In this document: positions 16,153 through 27,750 of the stretch, piece by piece | Layout: every line of letters starts with the position of its first letter | Position numbering within the stretch: position 1 is the stretch's first letter | Assembly: GCA_036250195.1 (NCBI GenBank) | Contig: JAVHZZ010000015.1 | Span: forward strand, 310,001-374,000 | Source of the DNA: Mixophyes australis | Lineage: Eukaryota; Chordata; Amphibia; Anura; Limnodynastidae | Length of the DNA: 64,000 nucleotides | Reading direction: 5' to 3' | Position numbers and translations under genes: made by a program | The notes under the pieces: model-generated | Database searches by the model: none | The model's input: only the letters and a program-made list of their open reading frames with translations | Told to the model about the DNA's origin: nothing

Positions 16153-16385
16153 TGTTAGGAACTCCTTCAGTCAGCACGACAGAACCCGGAATCTGCTCCG
16201 ATGTCTGGTGTTCACTGGAGCCCCTAGTGGTGGGGACAGACTTGGCTGCAGACAAACGGAGGGTCGTGTAGTGTGCACTGACTGGGGAGAACCCAGAGGC
16301 AGCGTGGTAGAACACAGCGATGTGAGGTCCAGGCAAAGGGTCAAGGGCCGGCAGCAGACAGGGATATCAAAATACAAGCCGTAGT

Positions 16386-16434
16386 CAGGGGTCACAGGCA
16401 ATACAACGAAGTCCGAAAAACAAGCCAGGGGTCA
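16386..16434 (-). repeat. Short direct repeat in R/U5 of the LTR
   Basis: CAGGGGTCA occurs at 16,386-16,394 and 16,426-16,434, 40 bp apart. Each lies close to an ACAAGCC word (about 16,374 and 16,420), so this looks like a degenerate internal duplication of about 40 bp. On the minus strand it reads TGACCCCTG. Together with the TCCTGTTT-like words at about 16,466-16,508 it gives the C/T-rich, internally repetitive R-U5 expected of this kind of LTR. Confidence 0.6.
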
Positions 16435-16539
16435 TACACAGGAAATCCGATAATAGAGAAAACACAGGAGCAGGGAAACAGGAACAGGAGCCTAGCTAAA
16501 CAGGAAGCTATAACTGGCAATGAGGCTCTGTCCTCACTG

Positions 16540-16563
16540 CCTTAAGTAGCAAGGGGAGCCAAT
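16540..16563 (-). promoter_or_regulatory. Candidate LTR core promoter (CCAAT and TTAAG)
   Basis: Plus-strand GCCAATAGG contains CCAAT at 16,559-16,563, read as ATTGG on the element's strand. Ten bases downstream in that orientation lies TACTTAAGG (16,548 to 16,540), a weak TATA-like element. Transcription would then start roughly 25-30 bp further, near 16,510-16,520, making that the U3/R junction. The close spacing of the two boxes is atypical for cellular promoters. Motif evidence only. Confidence 0.45.
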
Positions 16564-16739
16564 AGGAGTGAGTGCCAGTGAGACCCCTCCCTACTGCACT
16601 AATCTCAGAGAATAGGCCATACAGAAATAGGAGAACAGAATAATCAATTCTATCAGAGCCAGGTATGGTAACTTCCTAGCCAAGACTCCGCCACAGAATC
16701 TATGCACAAAAAACAAAACAAGAAGTTACCTTTTTCTGC

Positions 16740-16749
16740 GCGCATGCGC
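16740..16749. promoter_or_regulatory. NRF1-like palindromic site
   Basis: GCGCATGCGC is a perfect 10-bp palindrome matching the core of the known NRF1 consensus (YGCGCAYGCGCR). It lies at the inner edge of the CpG-rich part of the LTR. Confidence 0.5.
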
Positions 16750-16795
16750 CCGGGTGTCAGACCGCTGGCCGGGCGCTGCGGCCTCCGGATTACAG

Positions 16796-16826
16796 CGTCC
16801 CGGTTGTTGCCTAGGCAACCGGGACG
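16796..16826. promoter_or_regulatory. Inverted repeat with RFX X-box-like core
   Basis: Arms CGTCCCGGTTG (16,796-16,806) and CAACCGGGACG (16,816-16,826) are perfectly complementary around 9 bases. Nested inside is the 14-bp perfect palindrome GTTGCCTAGGCAAC (16,806-16,819), which fits the X-box form GTNRCC-N-RGYAAC bound by RFX factors. The right arm runs into GACGTCA. It could also act as a stem-loop in RNA. I favour a protein-binding site because the inner palindrome fits a known consensus. Confidence 0.55.
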
Positions 16827-16930
16827 TCAGCGGCGGAAGTGAGACCCCGGTCTTCATGGAGACGGCCGGGGCGTCTGAGAGAGCCGGAAGCGAGCCGCGG
16901 CGGACCGTCGGGGAGCTGCGGCTCGTAACA

Positions 16931-16935
16931 GATTC
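16931..16935. repeat. Right target-site duplication (GATTC)
   Basis: This is the second copy of the 5-bp GATTC directly after the TAACA terminus. The satellite continues in register with the empty site from 16,936. Confidence 0.85.
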
Positions 16936-18480
16936 ATGATTCGATTCATGATTCATGATTCATGATTCATGATTCGATTCATGATTCATGATTCGATTCA
17001 TGATTCATGATTCATAATTCATGATTCGATTCATGATTCATGATTCATGATTCAATTCATGATTCATGATTCAATTCATGATTCATGATTCGATTTATGA
17101 TTCAATTCATGATTCATGATTCAATTCATGATTCATTTCATGATTCATGATTCATGATTCGATTCATGATTCATGATTCGATTCATGATTCATGATTCAT
17201 AATTCTTGATTCGATTCATGATTCATGATTCATGATTCAATTCATGATTCATGATTCATGATTCATGATTCGATTCATGATTCGATTCATGATTCATGAT
17301 TCAATTCATGATTCATGATTCATGATTCATGATTCATTTCATGATTCATGATTCTATTCATGATTCATGATTCAATTCATGATTTATGATTTATGATTCA
17401 ATTTATGATTCAATTCATGATTCATGTTTCGATTCATGATTCATGATTCATGATACGATTCATGATTCATTATTCATTATTTAATTCATGATTCGATTCA
17501 TGATTATTATTCAATTCATGATTCATGATTCATGATTCAATTCATGATTCATGATTCGATTCATGATTCATGATTCATGATTCATGATTCATGATTCATG
17601 ATTCGATTCATGATTCATTATTCAATTCATGATTCATGATTTATGATTCAATTCTTGATTCATGAATCAATTCATGATTCATGATTCATGATTCAATTCA
17701 TGATTCATAATTCAATTCATGATTCATGATTCGATTCATGATTCATAATTCAATTCATGATTCATGATTTATGATTCAATTCATGATTCAATTCATGATT
17801 CATGATTCATGATTCATGATTCGATTCATGTTTCATGATTCGATTTATGATTCATGATTCAATTCATGATTCACGATTTATGATTCAATTCATGATTCAA
17901 TTCATGATTCGAGATTCATGATTCGATTCATGATTCATGATTCAATTCATGATTCATGATTCGATTCATGATTCAATTCATGATTCATGATGCAATTCAT
18001 GATTCATTTCATGATTCATGATTCGATTCATGATTCATGATTCATGATTCGATTCATGATTCATGATTCAATTCATGATTCATGATTCATAATTCATGAT
18101 TCAATTCATGATTCATGATTCATGATTCAATTCATGATTCATGATTCAATTCATGATTCATGATTCAATTCCTGATTCATGATTCGATTCATGATTCGAT
18201 TCATGATTCATGATTCAATTCATGATTTATGATTTATGATTCAATTTATGATTCAATTCATGATTCATGATTCAATTCATGATTCATGATTCATTATTCA
18301 ATTCATGATTAATGATTCAATTCATGATTCATAATTCATGATTCAATTCATGATTCATGATTCATGATTCAATTCATGATTCATGATTCGATTCATGATT
18401 CATGATTCATGATTCATGATTTGATTCATGATTCATGATTCATGATTTATGATTCAATTTATGATTCAATTCATGATTCA
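16936..18480. repeat. Satellite right of the LTR, end of the first subtype
   Basis: Up to about 17,800 this is the rest of the second 1.6-kb copy (GATTCTA at 17,350, GATACG at 17,452). From about 17,740 it follows the end of higher-order copy II instead (compare 12,241-13,020). It carries the last GATTCGAG I see, at 17,910. A small deletion changes GATTGATTATTC, present in the other GATACG-block copies I compared, to GATTATTATTC near 17,505. No gene is present. Confidence 0.8.
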
Positions 18481-21400
18481 TGATTCGATTCATGATGCAT
18501 GATTCGATTCATGATTCATGATTCATGATTCAATTCATGATTCATTTCATGATTCATGATTCATGATTCAGTTCATGAATCATGATTCAGTATTCATGAT
18601 TCAATTCATGATTCATGATTCATGATTCAATTCATGATTCATTTCATGATTCATGATTCATTTCATGATTCATGATTCATTATTCAATTCATGATTCATT
18701 TCATGATTCATGATTCATTTCATGATTCATGATTCATTTCATGATTCATGATTTAATCCATGATTAATGATTCATGATTCAATTCATGATTCATGATGCA
18801 CTTCATGATTCATGATTTAATTCATGATTCATGATTCAATTCATGTTTCATGATTCGATTCATGATTCATGATTCAATTCATGATTCATGATTCATGATT
18901 CAATTCATGATTTATGATTCAATTCATGATTCATGATTCATTATTTAATTCATGATTCGATTCATGATTCATGATTCAATTCATGATTCATGATTCAATT
19001 CATGATTCATGATTCATGATTCAATTCATGATTCATGATTCAATTCATGATTCATGATTCAATTCATGATTCATGATTCGATTCATGATTCATGATTCAT
19101 GATTCATGATTCAATTCATGATTCATGATTCGATTCATGATTCATGATTCAATTCATGATTCATGATTTATGATTCAATTTATGATTCAATTCATGATTC
19201 ATGATTCAATTCATAATTTATGATTCGATTCATGATTCATGATTCAATTCATGATTCATGATTTGATTCATGATTCATGATTCAATTCATAAATCATGAT
19301 TCATGATTAATGATTCAATTCATGATTCATGATTCATTTCATGATTCATGATTCAATTCATGATTCATGATTCATGATTCAATTCATGATTCATGATTCA
19401 TTATTTAATTCATGATTCATGATTCGATTCATGATTCATGATTCAAATTATAATTCATAATTCATGATTCATTTCATGATTCATCATTCATGATTCATGA
19501 TTGAATTAATGATTCATGATTCAATTCATGATTCATGAGTCGATTCATGATTCATGATTCATGATTCAATTCATGATTCATGATTCATGATTCGATTCAA
19601 GATACATGATTGGATTCATGATTCATGATTTATAATTCATGATTCGATTCATGATTCATGATTCATGATTCATGATTCAATTCATGATTCATGATTCAAT
19701 TCATGATTCATAATTCATGATTCAATTCATGATTCATCATTCATGATTCATGATTCATGATTCAATTCATGATTCATGAGTCGATTCATGATTCATGATT
19801 CATGATTCATGATTCAATTCATGATTCATGATTCGATTCATGATTCATGATTCATGATTCATGATTTATGATTCAATTCCTGATTCATCATTCCTGATTC
19901 ATTATTCAATTCATGATTCATGATTCAATTCATGATTCATGATTCATTATTTAATTCATGCTTCATGATTCGATTCATGATTCAATTCATGATTCATGAT
20001 TCATGATTCAATTCATGATTCATCATTCATGATTCATGATTCAATTCATGATTCATGATTCAATTCATGATTCATGAGTCGATTCATGATTCATGATTCA
20101 ATTCATGATTCATGATTCATGATTCCATTCAAGATTCATGATTCGATTCATGATTCATGATTCATAATTCATGATTTGATTCATGATTCATGATTCATGA
20201 TTCAATTCATGATTCATGATTCAATTCATGATTAATAATTTATGATTCAATTCATGATTAATCATTCATGATTCATGATTCAATTCATGATTCATGATTC
20301 AATTCATGATTCATGAGTCGATTCATGATTCATGATTCATGATTCATGATTCATGATTCAATTCATGATTCATGATTCGATTCATGATTCATGATTCATA
20401 ATTCATGATTCGATTCATGATTCATGATTCAATTCATGATTCATGATTCGATTCATGATTCATGATTCAATTCATGATTCATGATTCGATTCATGATTCA
20501 TGATTCAATTCATGATTTATGATTCGATTCATGATTCATAATTCATAATTCATGATTCAATTCATGATTCATGACTCAATTCATGATTCATGATTCGATT
20601 CATGATTCATGATTCAATTCATGATTTATGATTCGATTCATGATTCATGATTCAATTCATGATTTATGATTAATGATTCAATTTATGATTCAATTCATGA
20701 TTCATGATTCAATTCATGATTCATGATTCATGATTCATGATTCGATTCATGATTTATGATTCAATTCATGATTCATGATTCATTATTTAATTCATGATTC
20801 ATGATTCGATTCATGATTCATGATTCAATTCATGATTCATGATTCATGATTCAATTTATAATTCATGATTCAAGATTCATGATTCAATTCATGATTTATG
20901 ATTCGATTCATGATGCATGATTCGATTCATGATTCATGATTCATGATTCATGATTCAATTCATGATTCATGATTCGATTCATGATTCATGATTCAATTCA
21001 TGATTCATGATTTTTGAATCAATTCATGATTCAATTCATGATTCATGATTCGATTCATGATGCATGATTCGATTCATGATTCATGATTCATGATTCAATT
21101 CATGATTCATGATTTAATTCATGATTCATGATTTGATTCATGATTCATGATTCATGATTCATGATTTGATTCATGATTCATGATTCAATTCATGATTCAT
21201 GATTTGATTCATGATTCATGATTCAACTCATGATTCATGATTCATGATTCAACTCATGATTCATGATTCATAATTCAATTCATGAATCATTTCATGATTC
21301 ATGATTCAATTCATGATTCATGATTCATGATTCAATTCATGATTCATGATTCATTATTTAATTCATGATTCATGATTCGATTCATGATTCATGATTCAAT

Positions 21401-24400
21401 TCATGATTCATCATTCATGATTCATTATTCAATTCATGATTCAATTCATGATTCATGATTCGATTCATGATTCATGATTCATGATTCAATTCATGATTCA
21501 TGATTCGATTCATGATTCATGATTCATGATTCGATTCATGATTCATGATTCATGATTCAATTCATGATTCATGATTTATGATTCATGTTTTATGATTCAA
21601 TTCATGATTTAATTCATGATTCATGATTCGATTCATGATTCATGATTCATGATTCAATTCATGATTCATTTCATGATTCATGATTCATGATTCAATTCAT
21701 GAATCATGATTCAGTATTCATGATTCAATTCATGATTCATGATTCATGATTCAATTCATGATTCATGATGCACTTCATGATTCATGATTTAATTCATGAT
21801 TCATGATTCAATTCATGATTCATGATTCGATTCATGATTCATGATTCAATTCATGATTCATGATTCGATTCATGATTCATGATTCAATTCATGATTTATG
21901 ATTAATGATTCAATTTATGATTCAATTCATGATTCATGATTCAATTCATGATTCATGATTCATGATTTGATTCATGATTCATGATTCAATTCATGTTTCA
22001 TGATTCATTATTTAATTCATGATTCATGATTCGATTCATGATTCATGATTCAATTCAAGATTCATGATTCATGATTCAATTCATAATTCATGATTCAAGA
22101 TTCATGATTCAATTCATGATTCATGATTCGATTCATGATGCATGATTCATGATTCATGATTCAATTCATGATTCATGATTCGATTCATGATTCATGATTC
22201 AATTCATAATTCATGATTTATGATTCAATTCATGATTCATGATTCGATTCATGATGCATGATTCGATTCATGATTCATGATTCATGATTCAATTTATGAT
22301 TCATGATTTAATTCATGATTCATGATTTGATTCAAGATTCATGATTCAATTCATGATTCATGATTCATGATTTGATTCATGATTCATGATTCAATTCATG
22401 ATTCATGATTTGATTCATGATTCATGATTCAATTCATGAATCATGATTCATGATTCAAGATTCAACTCATGATTCAAGATTCATGATTCAATTCATGATT
22501 CATTTCATGATTCATGATTCAATTCATGATTCATTTCATGATTCATGATTCATTTCATGATTCATGATTCATTTCATGATTCATGATTCATTTCATGATT
22601 CATGATTTAATTCATGATTAATGATTCATGATTCAATTCATGATTCATGATGCACTTCATGATTCATGATTTAATTCATGATTCATGATTCAATTCATGT
22701 TTCATGATTCGATTCATGATTCATGATTCAATTCATGATTAATGATTCAATTTATGATTCAATTCATGATTCATGATTCAATTCATGATTCATGATTCAT
22801 GATTTGATTCATGATTCATGATTCAATTCATGTTTCATGATTCATTATTTAATTCATGATTCATGATTCGATTCATGATTCATGATTCAATTCAAGATTC
22901 ATGATTCATGATTCAATTCATAATTCATGATTCAAGATTCATGATTCAATTCATGATTCATGATTCGATTCATGATGCATGATTCGATTCATGATTCATG
23001 ATTCATGATTCATGATTCAATTCATGATTCATGATTCGATTCATGATTCATGATTCAATTCATAATTCATGATTTATGATTCAATTCATGATTCATGATT
23101 CGATTCATGATGCATGATTCGATTCATGATTCATGATTCATGATTCAATTTATGATTCATGATTTAATTCATGATTCATGATTTGATTCAAGATTCATGA
23201 TTCAATTCATGATTCATGATTCATGATTTGATTCATGATTCATGATTCAATTCATGATTCATAATTTGATTCATGATTCATGATTCAATTCATGAATCAT
23301 GATTCATGATTCATGATTCAACTCATGATTCAAGATTCATGATTCAATTCATGTTTCATGATTCATTATTTAATTCATGATTCATGATTCGATTCATGAT
23401 TCATGATTCAATTCAAGATTCATGATTCATGATTCAATTCATAATTCATGATTCAAGATTCATGATTCAATTCATGATTCATGATTCGATTCATGATGCA
23501 TGATTCGATTCATGATTCATGATTCATGATTCATGATTCAATTCATGATTCATGATTCGATTCATGATTCATGATTCAATTCATAATTCATGATTTATGA
23601 TTCAATTCATGATTCATGATTCGATTCATGATGCATGATTCGATTCATGATTCATGATTCATGATTCAATTTATGATTCATGATTTAATTCATGATTCAT
23701 GATTTGATTCAAGATTCATGATTCAATTCATGATTCATGATTCATGATTTGATTCATGATTCATGATTCAATTCATGATTCATGATTTGATTCATGATTC
23801 ATGATTCAATTCATGAATCATGATTCATGATTCAAGATTCAACTCATGATTCAAGATTCATGATTCAATTCATGATTCATTTCATGATTCATGATTCAAT
23901 TCATGATTCATGATTCATGATTCAATTCATGATTCATGATTCATTATTTATTCATGATTCATGATTCGATTCATGATTCATGATTCAATTCATGATTCAT
24001 GATTCATGATTCAATTCATGATTCATCATTCATGATTCATTATTCAATTCATTATTCATGATTCAATTCATGATTCATGAGTCGATTCATGATTCATGAT
24101 TCATGATTCAATTCATGATTCATGATTCGATTCATGATTCATGATTCGATTCATGATGCATGATTCGATTCATGATTCATGATTCATGATTCATGATTCA
24201 TGAATTCAATTCATGATTCATTTCATACTTCATGATTCATGATTCAATTCATGAATCATGATTCAGTATTCATGATTCAATTCATGATTCATGATTCATG
24301 ATTCAATTCATGATTCATTTCATAATTCATGATTCATTTCATGATTCATGATTCATTATTCAATTCATGATTCATTTCATGATTCATGATTCATTTCATG

Positions 24401-27400
24401 ATTCATGATTCATTTCATGATTCATGATTCATTTCATGATTCATGATTTAATTCATGATTAATGATTCATGATTCAATTCATGATTCATGATGCACTTCA
24501 TGATTCATGATTTAATTCATGATTCATGATTCAATTCATGTTTCATGATTCGATTCATGATTCATGATTCAATTCATGATTTATGATTAATGATTCAATT
24601 TATGATTCAATTCATGATTCATGATTCAATTCATGATTCATGATTCATGATTTGATTCATGATTCATGATTCAATTCATGTTTCATGATTCATTATTTAA
24701 TTCATGATTCATGATTCGATTCATGATTCATGATTCAATTCAAGATTCATGATTCATGATTCAATTCATAATTCATGATTCAAGATTCATGATTCAATTC
24801 ATGATTCATGATTCGATTCATGATGCATGATTCGATTCATGATTCATGATTCATAATTCATGATTCAATTCATGATTCATGATTCGATTCATGATTCATG
24901 ATTCAATTCATAATTCATGATTTATGATTCAATTCATGATTCATGATTCGATTCATGATGCATGATTCGATTCATGATTCATGATTCATGATTCAATTTA
25001 TGATTCATGATTTAATTCATGATTCATGATTTGATTCAAGATTCATGATTCAATTCATGATTCATGATTCATGATTTGATTCATGATTCATGATTCAATT
25101 CATGATTCATAATTTGATTCATGATTCATGATTCAATTCATGAATCATGATTCATGATTCATGATTCAACTCATGATTCAAGATTCATGATTCAATTCAT
25201 GATTCATTTCATGATTCATGATTCAATTCATGATTCATGATTCATGATTCAATTCATGATTCATGATTCATTATTTATTCATGATTCATGATTCGATTCA
25301 TGATTCATGATTCAATTCATGATTCATGATTCATGATTCAATTCATGATTCATCATTCATGATTCATTATTCAATTCATTATTCATGATTCAATTCATGA
25401 TTCATGAGTCGATTCATGATTCATGATTCATGATTCAATTCATGATTCATGATTCGATTCATGATTCATGATTCATGATTCATGATTTGATTCATGATTC
25501 ATGATTCATGATTCAATTCATGATTCATGATTTATGATTCAATTCATGATTCAATTCATGATTCATGATTCGATTCATGATGCATGATTCGATTCATGAT
25601 TCATGAGTCGATTCATGATTCATGATTCATGATTCAATTCATGATTCATGATTCGATTCATGATTCATGATTCATGATTCATGATTTGATTCATGATTCA
25701 TGATTCATGATTCAATTCATGATTCATGATTCAATTCATGATTCATGATTCATGATTCAATTCATGATTCATCATTCATGATTCATTATTCAATTCATTA
25801 TTCATGATTCAATTCATGATTCATGAGTCGATTCATGATTCATGATTCATGATTCAATTCATGATTCATGATTCGATTCATGATTCATGATTCATGAGTC
25901 ATGATTTGATTCATGATTCATGATTCATGATTCAATTCATGATTCATGATTTATGATTCAATTCATGAGTCGATTCATGATTCATGATTCATGATTCAAT
26001 TCATGATTCATGATTCGATTCATGATTCATGATTCATGATTCATGAATTCAATTCATACTTCATGATTCATGATTCAATTCATGAATCATGATTCAGTAT
26101 TCATGATTCAATTCATGATTCATGATTCAATTCATGATTCATTTCATAATTCATGATTCATTTCATGATTCATGATTCATTTCATGATTCATGATTCATT
26201 TCATGATTCATGATTTAATTCATGATTAATGATTCATGATTCAATTCATGATTCATGATGCACTTCATGATTCATGATTTAATTCATGATTCATGATTCA
26301 ATTCATGTTTGATGATTCGATTCATGATTCATGATTCAATTCATGATTCATGATTCATTGTTTAATTCATGATTCATGATTTGATTCATGATTCATGATT
26401 CAATTCATGATTCATGATTCATGATTCATGATTCATTTCATGATTCATCATTCATGATTCATGATTGAATTAATGATTCATGATTCAATTCATGATTCAT
26501 GAGTCGATTCATGATTCATGATTCATGATTCAATTCATGATTCATGATTCATGATTCGATTCAAGATTCATGATTCGATTCATGATTCATGATTCATAAT
26601 TCATGATTCGATTCATGATTCATGATTCATGATTCATGATTTGATTCATGATTCATGATTCATGATTCAATTCATGATTCATGATTTATGATTCAATTCA
26701 TGATTCAATTCATGATTCATGATTCGATTCATGATGCATGATTCGATTCATGATTCATGATTCATGATTCATGATTCATGAATTCAATTCATGATTCATT
26801 TCATACTTCATGATTCATGATTCAATTCATGAATCATGATTCAGTATTCATGATTCAATTCATGATTCATGATTCAATTTATGATTCATTTCATAATTCA
26901 TGATTCATTTCATGATTCATGATTCATTATTCAATTCATGATTCATTTCATGATTCATGATTCATTTCATGATTCATGATTCATTTCATGATTCATGATT
27001 CATTTCATGATTCATGATTTAATTCATGATTAATGATTCATGATTCAATTCATGATTCATGATGCACTTCATGATTCATGATTTAATTCATGATTCATGA
27101 TTCAATTCATGTTTCATGATTCGATTCATGATTCATGATTCAATTCATGATTCATGATTTATGATTCAATTTATGATTCAATTCATGATTCAATTCATAA
27201 TTTATGATTCGATTCATGATTCATGATTCAATTCATGATTCATGATTTGATTCATGATTCATGATTCAATTCATAAATCATGATTCATGATTAATGATTC
27301 AATTCATGTTTCATGATTCGATTCATGATTCATGATTCAATTCATGTTTCATGATTCGATTCATGATTCATGATTCAATTCATGATTCATGATTTATGAT

Positions 27401-27750
27401 TCAATTTATGATTCAATTCATGATTCAATTCATAATTTATGATTCGATTCATGATTCATGATTCAATTCATGATTCATGATTTGATTCATGATTCATGAT
27501 TCAATTCATAAATCATGATTCATGATTAATGATTCAATTCATGATTCATGATTCATGATTCATTTCTTGATTCATGATTCAATTCATGATTCATGATTCA
27601 ATTCATGATTCATGATTCATGATTCAATTCATGATTCATGATTCATTGTTTAATTCATGATTCATGATTTGATTCATGATTCATGATTCAATTCATGATT
27701 CATGATTCATGATTCATGATTCATTTCATGATTCATCATTCATGATTCAT
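18481..27750. repeat. Satellite, second subtype, part one
   Basis: This is satellite whose marker variants are GATGCAC (18,795, 21,767, 22,649, 24,490, 26,257, 27,061), GATTGAATTAATG (19,499, 26,463, 27,751), CAGTATTC, GAGTCG and, between 22 and 25 kb, ATTCAAGATTC. Blocks are repeated at several scales. The left end repeats the 13.1-13.6 kb island with about 505 extra bases (roughly 18,925-19,430). TTCAAGATTC words at 22,893 and 23,414 are 521 bp apart. A long block repeats at exactly 1,327 bp (23.3 to 25.5 kb). Heptamer plus TTTCATG runs are dense near 22.5, 24.4 and 26.9 kb. No gene is present. Confidence 0.75.

Larger units (their letters stand above)
16153..16930 (-). mobile_element. Solo LTR, probable Ty3/Gypsy-type retrotransposon
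   Basis: This is a 778-bp unique insert in satellite. It starts TGTTAGGAAC and the complement of its end reads TGTTACGAGC, so the termini are imperfect inverted repeats of TG...CA type. A 5-bp duplication flanks it. No protein domain, primer-binding site, polypurine tract or second LTR is present, so it is a solo LTR left by LTR-LTR recombination. I place it on the minus strand because, read that way, a CpG-rich U3 (16,736-16,930) precedes an inverted CCAAT box and a TTAAG element (16,540-16,563). These are followed by a C/T-rich R-U5 with repeated TCCTGTTT and TGACCCCTG words (16,386-16,508). I see no AATAAA on either strand. Orientation is moderately sure. Gypsy assignment and amphibian origin are inferred from style. 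An ERV or another LTR class is possible. Short open frames inside it are not coding. Confidence 0.8.
16736..16930 (-). promoter_or_regulatory. CpG-rich U3 with clustered factor motifs
   Basis: I count about 28 CpG dinucleotides in these 195 bases, a CpG-island-like density with little sign of decay. Motifs seen are an NRF1-like palindrome (16,740-16,749), an RFX X-box-like palindrome (16,806-16,819), a 7-of-8 cAMP-response-element match GACGTCA (16,823-16,829) and two ETS-like cores, CGGAAGTG (16,834-16,841) and CCGGAAGC (16,884-16,891). In the inferred orientation all lie upstream of the candidate core promoter, as a U3 enhancer should. Binding is not shown by sequence alone. Confidence 0.55.

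Noticed and set aside
16153..16930. Non-autonomous DNA transposon with terminal inverted repeats
   Set aside because: Only the outer five bases match perfectly and the similarity fades within about 13 bases. A 5-bp duplication with TG...CA ends and promoter-like internal layout fits an LTR better. Transib elements also make 5-bp duplications but have different termini.
16153..16930. Canonical polyadenylation signal in the LTR
   Set aside because: I looked for AATAAA and ATTAAA on both strands and found none. Near matches such as GAATAATC do not fit.
16139..16956. Four open frames of 61-76 codons in or overlapping the insert
   Set aside because: They overlap one another on both strands, run into satellite or across motif-rich U3, show no recognisable domain, and are of a length expected by chance in GC-richer DNA.
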